A stretch of 64,000 nt of DNA from Micrococcus flavus (GTDB lineage Bacteria > Actinomycetota > Actinomycetes > Actinomycetales > Micrococcaceae). The notes below the pieces were generated by a model. It saw nothing but the letters and a program-made list of their open reading frames with translations. It was not told where the DNA came from and did no database searches. The stretch covers positions 1,426,001-1,490,000 of the forward strand of contig NZ_JACHMC010000001.1 of the NCBI RefSeq assembly GCF_014204815.1, given 5' to 3'. Shown here piece by piece: positions 36,403 to 47,200 of this stretch. The translations under genes were made by a program, and so were the position numbers. Position 1 is the stretch's first letter. Every line of letters begins with the position of its first letter.

Positions 36403-36422
36403 GGAGCGGCCCCCTCGCGCGG

Positions 36423-36454
36423 CCAGGATCCGGACGGTCGGTCTCGGATCCTGG
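36423..36454 (-). terminator. Hairpin between metG and leuB
   Basis: Perfect 10-base arms CCAGGATCCG/CGGATCCTGG with a 12-base loop, 39 bases after the metG stop codon and just upstream of the leuB promoter. Confidence 0.55.
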
Positions 36455-36492
36455 ACCGGGCCAGGGGGCCGGACCAGGTCGGGGCGGGCGGC

Positions 36493-38115
36493 TCAGCCCT
36501 CGGCGGGCTCCTCGTGGCGGGGGAACACGCCCACCGGCTTCGGCAGGGCCGTGCCGGGCACGAGGTCCTCGGCGAAGGCCGCGAAGGACCGCGCGCCGGT
36601 GCCCGAGGCGCCGGTGCGGCCGGCGTCGCCCTCGGCGGGCACGCCCACCAGGTCCAGCAGCCGGGAGGCGGAGGCGGGCATCACCGGCTGGACCAGCAGG
36701 GCGACTCGACGCACGGCCTGCAGGGTCACGTAGAGGACGGTGCGCATGCGGGACTCGTCGGTCTTCTTCAGCACCCACGGGGCCTGGTCCGCGAAGTACG
36801 CGTTGACCTCGCCCAGCACGCGCCACGTCTCCTCGAGCGCGTCGTGGAAGTCCTGCACCGCGTAGGCGGAGCGGGTGCGCTCGAGCAGCGCGTCCACCTG
36901 CGCGAGGATCGCTGCGTCGGCTTCGGTGAGCGCGCCCGGCTCCGGCACGGCGGCGTCGCAGTTCTTGGCCACCATGGAGAGGGAGCGCTGGGCGAGGTTG
37001 CCGAGGTTGTTGGCCAGGTCGGCGTTCTTGCGGCCCACGACGGCGTCGTGGCTGTAGGAGCCGTCCGCGCCGAACGGGAACTCGCGCAGCAGGAAGAAGC
37101 GCACGGCGTCCAGGCCGTAGCGGGCGACCCACTCCGCCGGGGCGACGACGTTGCCCAGGGACTTGGACATCTTCTCGCCGTCGTTGTTCAGGAAGCCGTG
37201 GATCATCACGCGCTTCGGCAGCTCCACCCCCGCGGACATCAGGAACGCGGGCCAGAAGACGCAGTGGAAGCGGGAGATGTCCTTGCCGATGATGTGGACG
37301 TCCGCGGGCCAGAAGCGTGCGAACGCGTCGGTGTCCTGCTCGGGCCAGCCGGCGCCGGTGAGGTAGTTGGTCAGGGCGTCCACCCAGACGTACATGACGT
37401 GATCGCCGCGGGACCCCGCGTCGTCGGCGCCCTCGGCGGCCGGCGGCAGGGCGATGCCCCAGTCGAACGAGGTGCGCGAGATGGACAGGTCCTCGAGCCC
37501 GCCCTCCACGAAGCGGATGACCTCGTTGAACCGCGAGCGCGGCGCGGCGAAGTCCGGGTGCTCCCGGTAGTGGGCCAGCAGCGGCTCCTGGTACTTCGAG
37601 AGGCGGAAGAAGTAGGACTCCTCCTCGGTCCACGTGACCTCGGTGCCGGTCTCCACCGCCACGCGCGTGCCGTCCTCGCGGACCTCGGTCTCGTCCTCGG
37701 CGAAGAAGCGCTCGTCGCGCACGGAGTACCAGCCGGCGTACCGGTCCAGGTAGATGTCCCCGTTGGCCTCCATCCGACGCCACAGCTCCTGGGCGGCGGC
37801 GTGGTGGTCGGCGTCCGTGGTGCGGATGAACCGGTCGTAGGAGACGTCCAGGACCTCGTCGTCCATCCGCTGGAACGCGGCGGAGTTGCGCGTGGCCAGC
37901 TCGAGCGGGGTCACGCCCTCGCGCTCGGCGGTCTGGGCCATCTTCTGGCCGTGCTCGTCCGTGCCGGTGAGGAAGCGGACGTCCCGGCCGTCCAGCCGGG
38001 CGAAGCGCGCCATCGCGTCCGCACCCACCATCTCGTAGGCGTGGCCGATGTGCGGCTCGCCGTTGGGGTAGTGGATCGCGGTGGTCAGGTAGTAGGGCGC
38101 ACGCTCGTCAGTCAC
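36493..38115 (-). CDS. metG: Methionyl-tRNA synthetase
   Basis: A 540-residue class I synthetase. HIGH appears in [17 protein letters not shown] in [10 protein letters not shown]. The connective peptide has no CxxC knuckle, so this is the zinc-free short type common in actinobacteria, and it lacks the C-terminal EMAP/Trbp111 domain. The start is GTG; a TAGACT box (38124-38129) ends 8 bases before it, inside the neighbouring membrane-protein gene, giving a nearly leaderless mRNA. Confidence 0.96.
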   Translation of the reverse strand: MTDERAPYYLTTAIHYPNGEPHIGHAYEMVGADAMARFARLDGRDVRFLTGTDEHGQKMAQTAEREGVTPLELATRNSAAFQRMDDEVLDVSYDRFIRTTDADHHAAAQELWRRMEANGDIYLDRYAGWYSVRDERFFAEDETEVREDGTRVAVETGTEVTWTEEESYFFRLSKYQEPLLAHYREHPDFAAPRSRFNEVIRFVEGGLEDLSISRTSFDWGIALPPAAEGADDAGSRGDHVMYVWVDALTNYLTGAGWPEQDTDAFARFWPADVHIIGKDISRFHCVFWPAFLMSAGVELPKRVMIHGFLNNDGEKMSKSLGNVVAPAEWVARYGLDAVRFFLLREFPFGADGSYSHDAVVGRKNADLANNLGNLAQRSLSMVAKNCDAAVPEPGALTEADAAILAQVDALLERTRSAYAVQDFHDALEETWRVLGEVNAYFADQAPWVLKKTDESRMRTVLYVTLQAVRRVALLVQPVMPASASRLLDLVGVPAEGDAGRTGASGTGARSFAAFAEDLVPGTALPKPVGVFPRHEEPAEG

Positions 38116-38989
38116 GGTCCCCGAGTCTACCGGTGGCCCCGGCGGCCGGGCGGGGCACGACGTCGGCCGCGGACGGGTCCGGGTGGGCGTCGGGGGCGCC
38201 GTCGGTGGTCACCAGGAGGCTGCCGGGAGCGCGACGCAGGTGCAGGTGCGCCCAGGGCGCCACGACCAGCAGGGAGGAGCCGATCATCTCCACGAGCTCC
38301 TCGGCGTGGGTCACGGCGTGGTACGTCCACGTGCTGCGTCCGATGCCGAACAGCAGGGGCAGGGACTCCAGGATGATCGCCCCGAGGAAGAACACCGTGA
38401 TGCCGCTGACCGTCAGGGCGCGCGTGCAGCGCGGCAGGCGCACCGCGCTGAGGGCGAGCAGCCCGATCACCAGGACCGCCACGGGGGCGCCGAGGATGAG
38501 CCACTGGAAGGCGTGCAGCGGGTTCTCCCCCGTGAAGGGCAGCGTGTCCCACACGTCTCCGGCGCGCTCGTGGATCTGCGTGAACTCGTCCAGGCTCATG
38601 GCGGCCAGCAGCGCCGACGGGGTGAGCCAGGCCAGCAGTCCCCAGCGCCGGTCCGCCCGCAGCGACCGCCGGACCAGCCCGACGACGGTGAACCCGACGG
38701 CGCCGAGCAGCAGCAGCCCCGCGCTCCACCACGCCGCGAGGTTCACCTCGTGGTTGACCTCGAAGAAGCTGCGCCACCACGGCATCTGCCGCACACCGAA
38801 GCCGAAGACGAACGGGAGGGCCCAGGACCAGAGGGTGAGCAGCAGGCTCACCCCGATCAGCGTGGCCGCGACCCGGCGGGCCCACCGGCCCTGGACGGCG
38901 CGCGGCCGGCGGGCCGCCCCGTCGGCGTCGAGCACCGGGTCGGACGGCGGGAGGACCGGAGAGGACGGTGAAGCGGGCGTGGACACCAT
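38108..38989 (-). CDS. Uncharacterised six-helix membrane protein
   Basis: About 293 residues with six hydrophobic segments, a Pro/Ser/Ala-rich N-terminal tail and a cytoplasmic C-terminal tail. Acidic and His residues sit at helix ends: [14 protein letters not shown] after helix 3 and [15 protein letters not shown] before helix 6. Such paired E/H motifs could bind metal or catalyse a lipid reaction, but I do not recognise the family. It overlaps metG by 8 bases. The start is uncertain: ATG at 38989 is used, an in-frame codon at 39016 is possible, and neither has a good ribosome site. Confidence 0.7.
   Translation of the reverse strand: MVSTPASPSSPVLPPSDPVLDADGAARRPRAVQGRWARRVAATLIGVSLLLTLWSWALPFVFGFGVRQMPWWRSFFEVNHEVNLAAWWSAGLLLLGAVGFTVVGLVRRSLRADRRWGLLAWLTPSALLAAMSLDEFTQIHERAGDVWDTLPFTGENPLHAFQWLILGAPVAVLVIGLLALSAVRLPRCTRALTVSGITVFFLGAIILESLPLLFGIGRSTWTYHAVTHAEELVEMIGSSLLVVAPWAHLHLRRAPGSLLVTTDGAPDAHPDPSAADVVPRPAAGATGRLGDRD
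38124..38129 (-). promoter_or_regulatory. -10 box of metG
   Basis: TAGACT on the minus strand, 8 bases before the metG GTG and within the 3' end of the membrane-protein gene. Confidence 0.45.
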
Positions 38990-39069
38990 CTGAACACATC
39001 CAGGTGAGGCGCGCACGTGAGACCGGGCCGGCGGGGCATCCGCCCACGCCCGCCCGGCTCGGCCCAGGC

Positions 39070-40665
39070 TCAGCGGGACAGGTCCACCTCGGCGGCCCGC
39101 GAGGCGCCGATGGCCCCGCCCAGGGCCTCGGCGGTCCCGGGCTGGAGGCCGGCGTCGAGCGTCAGCACGGCCAGAGCGGTGCCGTCCTCGTCCCGGGAGA
39201 CGTCCATGCCGGCGATGTTCACCTGCTGGGCGCCCAGCGCCTGGCCGAGCGAGCCGATCACGCCGGGACGGTCGGCGTAGGAGAAGATCAGCAGGTGGTC
39301 GGCCAGCGGCACCTCCACCTCGTGACGGTCCACGCCCACGAGCTTCTGCACCTGCCGGGGACCGGTCAGGGTGCCGGTCACGGAGGTCTGCCCGCCCTGG
39401 GCCGTGGCCGCGCGCACCGTGATGGTGTTCCGGTAGGACTCGGCCTGCTCAGTGGTGCTCAGGCGCGCCTCGACGCCGCGCTGCTCGGCGAGCAGCGGGG
39501 CGTTCACGTAGGACACCTGCTCCGAGACGATGTCCGTGAAGACCCCCTTGAGGGCGGCCAGGCGCAGTGCGGACACGTCGAGGGACGCGATCTCCCCGGC
39601 CACCTCGACCTCGACCGCGGACAGCGACTGCTCCCCCACGAGGGCGGAGAGGACGCGACCGAGCTTCTCCGCCAGCGGCAGGCCCGGGCGCACATCCTCG
39701 TGGATGACGCCGCCGGCCACGTTCACGGCGTCCGGCACGAGCTCGCCGGCCAGCGCGAGCCGCACGGACTTCGCCACGGACACGCCGGCCTTCTCCTGCG
39801 CCTCGGCGGTGGAGGCGCCCAGATGGGGGGTCACCACGGCGGAGTCGTGACGGAAGAACGGCAGGTCCGTGGCGGGCTCGGAGGAGAACACGTCCACGCC
39901 GGCACCGGCGATCGTGCCGGAGGCCAGCGCGCGGTCGAGGGCGTCCTCGTCGATCAGGCCGCCGCGGGCCACGTTGACGACGAACGCGGTGTCCTTCATG
40001 CGGGCGAGCTGCGCGTCCGAGATCATGCCGACCGTCTCGGGGGTCTTGGGCATGTGGATCGTCACGAAGTCCGCGCGCTCGAGCAGGGTGTCCAGGTCCA
40101 CGAGCGTGGCGCCCAGCTGCTGGGCGCGGGCCGCGCTGATGTACGGGTCGTAGGCCAGGATCTCCATGCCGAACGCGCGCATGCGCTCGGCCACGAGCGC
40201 GCCGATCCGGCCGAGGCCGATCACGCCGAGGCGCTTCCCGAACAGCTCCACGCCGGCGTACTTGGAGCGCTTCCACTCCCCCGCCTTCAAGGCGCGGTTG
40301 GCCGGGGCGATGTTGCGCGCGGCGGAGAGGATGTGGCCGCAGGTCAGCTCGGCCGCCGAGATGATGTTGGACGTGGGCGCGTTGACCACCATGACGCCGG
40401 CCTCGGTGGCGGCGGCGACGTCCACGTTGTCCAGGCCCACGCCCGCGCGCGCGATCACCTTCAGGTCCGGGGCGGCGGCGATCGCCTCGGCGTCCATCTG
40501 CGTGGCGGAGCGGACGAGCACCGCGGAGGCGCCGGGCAGGTCCGCCAGCAGGCGGGCGCGGTCGGCGCCGTCGGTGTGGCGGATCTCGAAGTCGGGGCCC
40601 AGGGCCTCGACGGTGGCGGGAGAGAGCTCTTCGGCGATCAGGACGACGGGCTGGGCAGCGCTCAC
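39070..40665 (-). CDS. serA: D-3-phosphoglycerate dehydrogenase
   Basis: A 531-residue long-form SerA, first step of serine synthesis. The nucleotide-binding loop is VIGLGRIGALV, catalytic residues lie in NVARGGLIDEDAL (Arg) and TPHLGAST (His). The intervening ASB domain and a C-terminal ACT domain (HHVxx-like block DHLLIFSYADRPGVIGSL) allow allosteric control by serine. The GTG at 40665 with AAGGA about 7 bases upstream is preferred over the longer frame to 40722. A TAGGCT box (40710-40715) provides its own promoter after the ilvC hairpin. Confidence 0.97.
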   Translation of the reverse strand: MSAAQPVVLIAEELSPATVEALGPDFEIRHTDGADRARLLADLPGASAVLVRSATQMDAEAIAAAPDLKVIARAGVGLDNVDVAAATEAGVMVVNAPTSNIISAAELTCGHILSAARNIAPANRALKAGEWKRSKYAGVELFGKRLGVIGLGRIGALVAERMRAFGMEILAYDPYISAARAQQLGATLVDLDTLLERADFVTIHMPKTPETVGMISDAQLARMKDTAFVVNVARGGLIDEDALDRALASGTIAGAGVDVFSSEPATDLPFFRHDSAVVTPHLGASTAEAQEKAGVSVAKSVRLALAGELVPDAVNVAGGVIHEDVRPGLPLAEKLGRVLSALVGEQSLSAVEVEVAGEIASLDVSALRLAALKGVFTDIVSEQVSYVNAPLLAEQRGVEARLSTTEQAESYRNTITVRAATAQGGQTSVTGTLTGPRQVQKLVGVDRHEVEVPLADHLLIFSYADRPGVIGSLGQALGAQQVNIAGMDVSRDEDGTALAVLTLDAGLQPGTAEALGGAIGASRAAEVDLSR

Positions 40666-40709
40666 GGCACTTCCTTCGGTGAGGGGGCGGGGGCCAGGTC
40701 GGTGCTCCG

Positions 40710-40715
40710 AGCCTA
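40710..40715 (-). promoter_or_regulatory. Candidate -10 box of serA
   Basis: TAGGCT on the minus strand, 44 bases before the GTG start. Confidence 0.45.
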
Positions 40716-40746
40716 GCCGCATGGATATGCAGGGGTGCGAATACGA

Positions 40747-40786
40747 CGACGGCGCCGGTCACCTCGCGGGGTGACCGGCGCCGTCG
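40747..40786 (-). terminator. Long GC hairpin after the ilvBNC operon
   Basis: Seventeen paired bases (40747-40763 with 40770-40786) around a 6-base loop, 46 bases after the ilvC stop codon and upstream of the serA promoter. No U run follows. Confidence 0.7.
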
Positions 40787-40832
40787 GGGTCCGGGGGCTC
40801 CGCGCGGCGGGAGGGCGGGGCCGGGGTCCGGG

Positions 40833-42423
<1,591 letters not shown>

Positions 42424-42434
42424 CGTGGCCCTCC

Positions 42435-44303
42435 TCAGTCTTCCTGGTCCCAATCGGGGGTCATGCCCCGGGCGATCTGGATCGCGTCGTTGCTCACGCC
42501 GGCGGGCACCATGGGCCACACCATCGCATCGCGGGAGACCACGAAGTCGACGACGACGGGCCGGTCCCGGACCGCGAGGGCCTCCTGGATGGTGGCGTCC
42601 AGGTCCGCCTCCCGCTCGCAGCGCAGGCCGGCGGCCCCGTATGCGTCGGCGAGCTTGACGAAGTCGGGCACGCGACGGGTGCCGTGGCCGGTGTCCAGGT
42701 CCGTGTTGGAGTACCGCTGCTCGTAGAACAGCGTCTGCCACTGGCGGACCATGCCGAGGGAGGAGTTGTTGATCACGGCGACCTTGATCGGGATGCCGTT
42801 GATCACACAGGTGGCCAGCTCCTGGTTGGTCATCTGGAAGCAGCCGTCGCCGTCGATCGCCCACACGGTGCGCTGCGGCTCGGCGACCTGGGCGCCCATG
42901 GCGGCCGGCACGGCGAAGCCCATGGTGCCCAGGCCCGAGGAGTTCAGCCACTGGCGCGGACGCTCGTACTCGACGAAGTGGCTGGCCCACATCTGGTGCT
43001 GGCCCACGCCGGAGACGTAGGTGGCCTCCGGCCCGGACAGCGCCGAGATCCGCGAGATCACCTGCTGGGGGGCCATGAGCCCGTCCTCCGTGGGGGTGAA
43101 CCCCAGCGGATAGGTCCTCCGCAGCCGGTCGAGGGTGGACCACCACGCGGACAGGTCCGGCAGCGGTGCCTGCCGCGACTGGGCGCGCAGCTCGGCCACG
43201 AGGTCCGGGATGATCTCCTTCACCGAGCCCACGATCGGCACGTCGGCGATCCGGTTCTTCGAGATCTCGGCGGGGTCGATGTCCGCGTGGATGACCTTGG
43301 CGCCCGGCGCGAAGGAGGCCAGGTGGCCGGTCACGCGGTCGTCGAAGCGGGCGCCCAGGGTGATGAGCAGGTCGGCCTGCTGCAGTGCGGCCACGGCGGG
43401 GACCCCGCCGTGCATGCCGGGCATGCCGAGGTTCTGCGGGTGCGAGTCCGGGAAGACGCCGCGGGCGGTGAGCGTGGTGACCACGGGTGCGCCCGTGAGC
43501 TCCGCCAGCTCGGCGAGCTCCTCGTGGGCGTCGCCGCGGGCCACGCCGCCGCCCACGTACAGCACGGGGCGCCGGGCCTCGCGGACGAGCCGGGCGGCCT
43601 CGCGCACCTGACGGGGGTGTCCGCGCAGCACCGGCCGGTAGCCGGGCAGGTCGATCCGCGGCGGCCAGGAGAACTCGAGCTCGGCCTGCTGCGCGTCCTT
43701 GGTGATGTCGACCAGCACGGGGCCGGGTCGGCCGGTGCCCGCGATGTGGAACGCCTCCGCCAGGGCGGCGGGGATGTCCTCGGCCCTCGTGACCAGGCGG
43801 GAGTGTTTGGTGATGGGCATCGTGATCCCCACGATGTCCGCCTCCTGGAAGGCGTCCGAGCCGATGGCCGCCGAGCTGACCTGGCCGGTGATGAACACGA
43901 CCGCCTGGGAGTCCATGTGGGCGTCCGCGATCGCGGTCACGAGGTTCGTGGCGCCGGGGCCCGAGGTGGCGATCGCCACCCCGACCCGACCGGTGGCCAG
44001 GTGGTACCCCTGGGCGGCGTGGCCGGCGCCCTGCTCGTGGCGCACGAGGATGTGCCGGATCCGCTCGGAGTCCATCAGCGGGTCGTAGGTGGGCAGGATC
44101 GCGCCGCCCGGGAGCCCGAAGACGTCGGTGACACCGAGCTCCTCGAGTGAGCGGATGACGGCCGCGGAGCCGGCCATGACGGTGGGCGGGACCTCGGCGC
44201 GGGGGCCGGGCACGCGGGGCTCCACGGTCTCGGGGCGGGCGGGGCCGCGCTGGTCCCGTCCGGTGGGCGCCGCCGGAGCGGTGGCGCGGGGGGTCGTGCT
44301 CAT
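42435..44303 (-). CDS. ilvB: Acetolactate synthase large (catalytic) subunit
   Basis: A 622-residue thiamine-diphosphate enzyme catalysing the first common step of branched-chain amino acid synthesis. [13 protein letters not shown] and [14 protein letters not shown] hold the catalytic Glu, the FAD-linked middle domain follows, and [29 protein letters not shown] is the ThDP motif. I chose the ATG at 44303 (AGGTG site about 5 bases upstream) over 44315. The 287-base region upstream holds a -10 box, two palindromes and no leader peptide rich in Val, Leu or Ile. Confidence 0.97.
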   Translation of the reverse strand: MSTTPRATAPAAPTGRDQRGPARPETVEPRVPGPRAEVPPTVMAGSAAVIRSLEELGVTDVFGLPGGAILPTYDPLMDSERIRHILVRHEQGAGHAAQGYHLATGRVGVAIATSGPGATNLVTAIADAHMDSQAVVFITGQVSSAAIGSDAFQEADIVGITMPITKHSRLVTRAEDIPAALAEAFHIAGTGRPGPVLVDITKDAQQAELEFSWPPRIDLPGYRPVLRGHPRQVREAARLVREARRPVLYVGGGVARGDAHEELAELAELTGAPVVTTLTARGVFPDSHPQNLGMPGMHGGVPAVAALQQADLLITLGARFDDRVTGHLASFAPGAKVIHADIDPAEISKNRIADVPIVGSVKEIIPDLVAELRAQSRQAPLPDLSAWWSTLDRLRRTYPLGFTPTEDGLMAPQQVISRISALSGPEATYVSGVGQHQMWASHFVEYERPRQWLNSSGLGTMGFAVPAAMGAQVAEPQRTVWAIDGDGCFQMTNQELATCVINGIPIKVAVINNSSLGMVRQWQTLFYEQRYSNTDLDTGHGTRRVPDFVKLADAYGAAGLRCEREADLDATIQEALAVRDRPVVVDFVVSRDAMVWPMVPAGVSNDAIQIARGMTPDWDQED

Positions 44304-44367
44304 GGTGCACCTCACTGCGTTCGCTGCTGGGCCGGCCGCCTCGGGGGCGGTCGACGTCGATGCCGGG

Positions 44368-44410
44368 GATCCGTCCGGGCCGGCGGGGTCGTGTGCCGCG
44401 GGGACGGATC
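44368..44410 (-). repeat. Inverted repeat in the ilvB leader
   Basis: Nine-base arms GATCCGTCC (44368-44376) and GGACGGATC (44402-44410) separated by 25 GC-rich bases, lying inside the predicted ilvB 5' leader. It could form a leader hairpin; no anti-structure or leader ORF is evident. Confidence 0.45.
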
Positions 44411-44470
44411 GTCGGGCGTGGCCGGTCTGAGGTGGGAACGCGGACCGCCGGATCCTCGGGGGGTGCTCTC

Positions 44471-44476
44471 AGTATG
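44471..44476 (-). promoter_or_regulatory. Candidate -10 box of ilvBNC
   Basis: CATACT on the minus strand, giving a leader of about 160 bases. No -35 is visible. The operator palindrome begins 38 bases upstream, the same distance as at leuCD. Confidence 0.45.
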
Positions 44477-44514
44477 GTCGCCGCCGACGCGGCCGCTCCA
44501 TCCGCGTCCGCCCC

Positions 44515-44531
44515 GTCTCATCATGTGAGAG
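44515..44531. promoter_or_regulatory. Palindromic candidate operator upstream of ilvBNC
   Basis: GTCTCA-TCATG-TGAGAG: 11 of 12 arm positions match the leuC-side palindrome, with the same 5-base spacer. It probably binds the IclR-type regulator encoded at 20524. Confidence 0.6.
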
Positions 44532-44533
44532 CG

Positions 44534-44549
44534 CTCACCAGATGGTGAG
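44534..44549. promoter_or_regulatory. Second palindrome next to the ilvB operator
   Basis: CTCACC-AGAT-GGTGAG, a perfect 16-base palindrome 2 bases beyond the first site, reusing the CTCA/TGAG half-sites. It touches the ilvD terminator stem. Confidence 0.5.
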
Positions 44550-44580
44550 ACCCCGCACCGCCGGCCGGGGCGCGGGGTCT
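44548..44580 (-). terminator. Hairpin after ilvD
   Basis: Nine-base arms AGACCCCGC/GCGGGGTCT with an inner CCGGCCGG, starting 10 bases after the ilvD stop codon. Confidence 0.5.
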
Positions 44581-44590
44581 TCCGTGCGCC

Positions 44591-46324
44591 TCAGCCGAGG
44601 TAGGCGCCCTCGGCGGCCGAGTGGACGAGCTTGGCGTACTTGCCGAGCACGCCGGTGGTGAACTTCGGCGCCACCGGCTCCCAGGCCGCGCGGCGGGCGG
44701 CGAGCTCGGCCTCGTCCACCAGCAGGTCCATCGTGCGGCGCGCGATGTCCACGCGGATGCGGTCGCCGTCCTGCACCAGCCCGATCGGGCCGCCCTCCGC
44801 GGCCTCCGGTGCGATGTGGCCGATGCACAGTCCCGTGGTGCCGCCGGAGAAGCGGCCGTCCGTGATCAGCAGGACGTCCCTGCCCAGGCCGGCCCCCTTG
44901 ATGGCGCCGGTGATCGCCAGCATCTCGCGCATGCCCGGACCGCCCTTCGGGCCCTCGTAGCGGATCACGACGACGTCGCCCGCCCGGATGGTGCCGTCCT
45001 CGAGGGCGTCCATCGCGGCCCGCTCCCGGTCGAAGACGCGCGCGGTCCCCTCGAAGACGTCGGCGTCGAAGCCCGCGGACTTCACGACGGCGCCCTCGGG
45101 GGCCAGCGAGCCGTGCAGGATGGCGATGCCGCCGTTGGGGTGCAGGGGGTCGTGCATCTCCCGGATGACGGTGCCGTCCACCGGATCCGGGGCGAGGTCC
45201 GCCAGGTTCTCCGCGAGGGTCCTGCCGGTCACCGTGAGGGCGTCGCCGTGCAGCAGGCCCTCGTCCAGCAGGGCCTTCATCACCACCGGGACCCCGCCGA
45301 CCCGGTCCACGTCCGTCATCACATACCGGCCGAAGGGCTTGAGGTCCGCGATGTGCGGGACCCGGTCCGCGATGCGGTTGAAGTCGGACAGCTGCAGGTC
45401 CACCCCGGCCTCGCGGGCGATGGCGAGCAGGTGGAGCACGGCGTTGGTCGAGCCGCCGAACGCCATGGTTACGGCGATCGCGTTCTCGAACGCCGGCTTG
45501 GTCATGACGTCCCGAGCCGTGATGCCCTGGCGCAGCATCCCGACCACGGCCTCGCCGGAGCGTCGGGCGAAGGCGTCACGACGACGGTCGGCCGAGGGGG
45601 CCGCGGCCGATCCCGGCAGGGACATGCCCAGGGCCTCGCCGATCGAGGCCATGGTGTTGGCGGTGTACATGCCGCCGCACGCGCCCTCGCCCGGGGCGAT
45701 GGCCTTCTCGATGCGCAGCAGGTCCTCCTCGGACATCAGGCCGCGCGCGCACGCGCCGACCGCCTCGAACGCGTCGATGATGGTGACCTGCTTCTCCGTG
45801 CCGTCCGTCAGGCGGGCCACGCCCGGCATGATCGACCCGGCGTAGACGAACACGGAGGCCAGGTCCAGGCGTGCGGCGGCCATGAGCATGCCGGGGAGGG
45901 ACTTGTCGCACCCGGCCAGCAGCACCGAGCCGTCGAGGCGCTCGGCCATCATGACGGTCTCCACGGAGTCCGCGATCACCTCGCGGGAGACGAGGGAGAA
46001 GTGCATCCCCTCATGCCCCATGGAGATGCCGTCCGAGACGGACACCGTGCCGAACTCGAGGGGGAAGCCCCCGGCAGCGTGCACGCCCTCCTTCGAGGCC
46101 TGGGCCAGCCGGTCCAGGGAGAGGTTGCACGGCGTGATCTCGTTCCAGGACGACGCGATGCCGATCTGCGGCTTGTCGAAGTCCTCGTCCCCCATGCCCA
46201 CGGCACGCAGCATGCCGCGCGCGGCCGTGCGCTCCATCCCGTCGGTGACATCGCGCGAGCGCGGCTTCATGTCGGGTCCTGTGGTGGCGTCCTGGGCGGA
46301 GCGGTCAGCGGGGGGAGTCTGCAT
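44591..46324 (-). CDS. ilvD: Dihydroxy-acid dehydratase
   Basis: A 577-residue iron-sulfur dehydratase, third step of valine/isoleucine synthesis. Cluster cysteines appear in [19 protein letters not shown] and [29 protein letters not shown] and PIGLVQDGD are C-terminal blocks. The start at 46324 is favoured because TAGACT (46332-46337) ends 7 bases upstream, a leaderless arrangement. It lies upstream of ilvBNC on the same strand but has its own promoter and terminator. Confidence 0.97.
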   Translation of the reverse strand: MQTPPADRSAQDATTGPDMKPRSRDVTDGMERTAARGMLRAVGMGDEDFDKPQIGIASSWNEITPCNLSLDRLAQASKEGVHAAGGFPLEFGTVSVSDGISMGHEGMHFSLVSREVIADSVETVMMAERLDGSVLLAGCDKSLPGMLMAAARLDLASVFVYAGSIMPGVARLTDGTEKQVTIIDAFEAVGACARGLMSEEDLLRIEKAIAPGEGACGGMYTANTMASIGEALGMSLPGSAAAPSADRRRDAFARRSGEAVVGMLRQGITARDVMTKPAFENAIAVTMAFGGSTNAVLHLLAIAREAGVDLQLSDFNRIADRVPHIADLKPFGRYVMTDVDRVGGVPVVMKALLDEGLLHGDALTVTGRTLAENLADLAPDPVDGTVIREMHDPLHPNGGIAILHGSLAPEGAVVKSAGFDADVFEGTARVFDRERAAMDALEDGTIRAGDVVVIRYEGPKGGPGMREMLAITGAIKGAGLGRDVLLITDGRFSGGTTGLCIGHIAPEAAEGGPIGLVQDGDRIRVDIARRTMDLLVDEAELAARRAAWEPVAPKFTTGVLGKYAKLVHSAAEGAYLG

Positions 46325-46331
46325 GGGGCGC

Positions 46332-46337
46332 AGTCTA
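46332..46337 (-). promoter_or_regulatory. -10 box, leaderless ilvD
   Basis: TAGACT on the minus strand, 7 bases before the ATG. Confidence 0.55.
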
Positions 46338-46423
46338 GTGACCGGTCCTCACGCCGAGACCGGGACGACGGACCGTGACGGACCGCGGCCGCGCGCCCCC
46401 TGACAGCCGCCGGGGCCCGCCAG

Positions 46424-46429
46424 TACGTT
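46424..46429 (+). promoter_or_regulatory. -10 box, leaderless hypothetical gene
   Basis: TACGTT, 6 bases before the ATG at 46436; divergent from ilvD. Confidence 0.5.
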
Positions 46430-46435
46430 GGAGGC

Positions 46436-46963
46436 ATGGCCATGGACTCGCCCACCCTCCAGCGGCGCCTGCGCGGCGTGTTCGACGCGCGGGTGTTCAA
46501 CCACGGCGACTACAACCTGGTCTACGCCCAGCCCTCCGGCGGCTCCCTGCCCCACGTGATCGGCTACCGTCACTCCCCGCTGGAGATGCTGCTGTGCCCC
46601 GTGGACCCGGTGGACGCCGTCGCCGCCGACCTGACGGAGGACGCGGCGGACGCGCTCGCGGACCCGGCCACCGGCACCCTGCCCGGCGTGGTGAGCGTGG
46701 CCCTGGCCAATGTGGCCACGGTCGCCGACACCGGCACCGGGTACCAGGTCGAGACGGTGACCGGATTCCGCACCTGGTTCGAGGTGGTCGACCACCCGCG
46801 GGTGCCGGTCGGCTCGGCCTCCGAGGACGGCACGGCCGAGCTCGACCAGGCCGGCGACGCCGCGGACTTCCACGGCTTCATGACGGCCTTCATGGACGAG
46901 CTGGACCGCCTCTACGAGGTCCGCCCCGACCCCGATTTGCACGGCCCCGGAGAGGGCGTGTAG
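46436..46963 (+). CDS. Hypothetical protein, unrecognised family
   Basis: A 175-residue acidic, soluble protein without signal peptide or membrane segment. The ends look folded (QRRLRGVFDARVFNHGDYNLVYA at the start, ADFHGFMTAFMDELDRLYEV near the end), and the middle has several V/A-rich strands. I do not recognise it. Codon use and base composition match the neighbours. A TACGTT box 6 bases upstream supports the first of two close ATGs as a leaderless start. Its TAG stop forms part of the tRNA-Lys -10 box. Confidence 0.75.
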   Translation: MAMDSPTLQRRLRGVFDARVFNHGDYNLVYAQPSGGSLPHVIGYRHSPLEMLLCPVDPVDAVAADLTEDAADALADPATGTLPGVVSVALANVATVADTGTGYQVETVTGFRTWFEVVDHPRVPVGSASEDGTAELDQAGDAADFHGFMTAFMDELDRLYEVRPDPDLHGPGEGV

Positions 46964-46966
46964 AGT
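46937..46966 (+). promoter_or_regulatory. Promoter of tRNA-Lys, overlapping the upstream gene end
   Basis: -35 TTGCAC (46937-46942), 18-base spacer, -10 TAGAGT (46961-46966). The TAG stop codon of the hypothetical gene is the first half of the -10 box. Confidence 0.6.
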
Positions 46967-47019
46967 CTCACCTCGTTGCAACGGCCCGAGGAGCGATCCG
47001 GACGGCCACTGCGGCACCT

Positions 47020-47092
47020 GCACCTCTAGCTCAATTGGCAGAGCATCTGACTCTTAATCAGCAGGTTCCGGGTTCAAGTCCCGGGGGGTGCA
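47020..47092 (+). tRNA. tRNA-Lys (CTT)
   Basis: A 73-base cloverleaf: acceptor GCACCTC with GGGGTGC (one U-G), D-arm AGCTCAATTGGCAGAGC, anticodon CTT in loop CTCTTAA, T-arm GGTTCAAGTCC, discriminator A; CCA not encoded. Confidence 0.96.
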
Positions 47093-47099
47093 CAGCGCG

Positions 47100-47127
47100 G
47101 GCCCCGCCACCGACCGGTGGCGGGGCC
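47100..47127 (+). terminator. Terminator hairpin after tRNA-Lys
   Basis: Perfect 12-base arms GGCCCCGCCACC/GGTGGCGGGGCC around a 4-base loop, 7 bases after the tRNA; only a weak T content follows. Confidence 0.75.
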
Positions 47128-47188
47128 TGATCCGTCTCCGGCGCCCGCCGGGTGGGGCGCGGCAGGACCGGAGCGACGGGCCGCCGCC

Positions 47189-47194
47189 TATCGT
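47189..47194 (+). promoter_or_regulatory. -10 box, leaderless bcp
   Basis: TATCGT, 6 bases before the ATG at 47201. Confidence 0.55.
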
Positions 47195-47200
47195 GGGGGC

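Noticed and set aside
44304-44470. A leader peptide with Val, Leu or Ile codons (attenuator) before ilvB
   Set aside because: The region between the candidate -10 box and ilvB has no ATG, and no short frame is rich in these codons. Only an inverted repeat is present, so classical attenuation is not supported.
46342-46363. An imperfect inverted repeat (CCGGTC...GACCGG) upstream of ilvD as another copy of the IclR operator
   Set aside because: It resembles the GTCTCA/TGAGAC motif only if an extra base is allowed and its spacing from the -10 box is different. Too weak to count with the other two sites.
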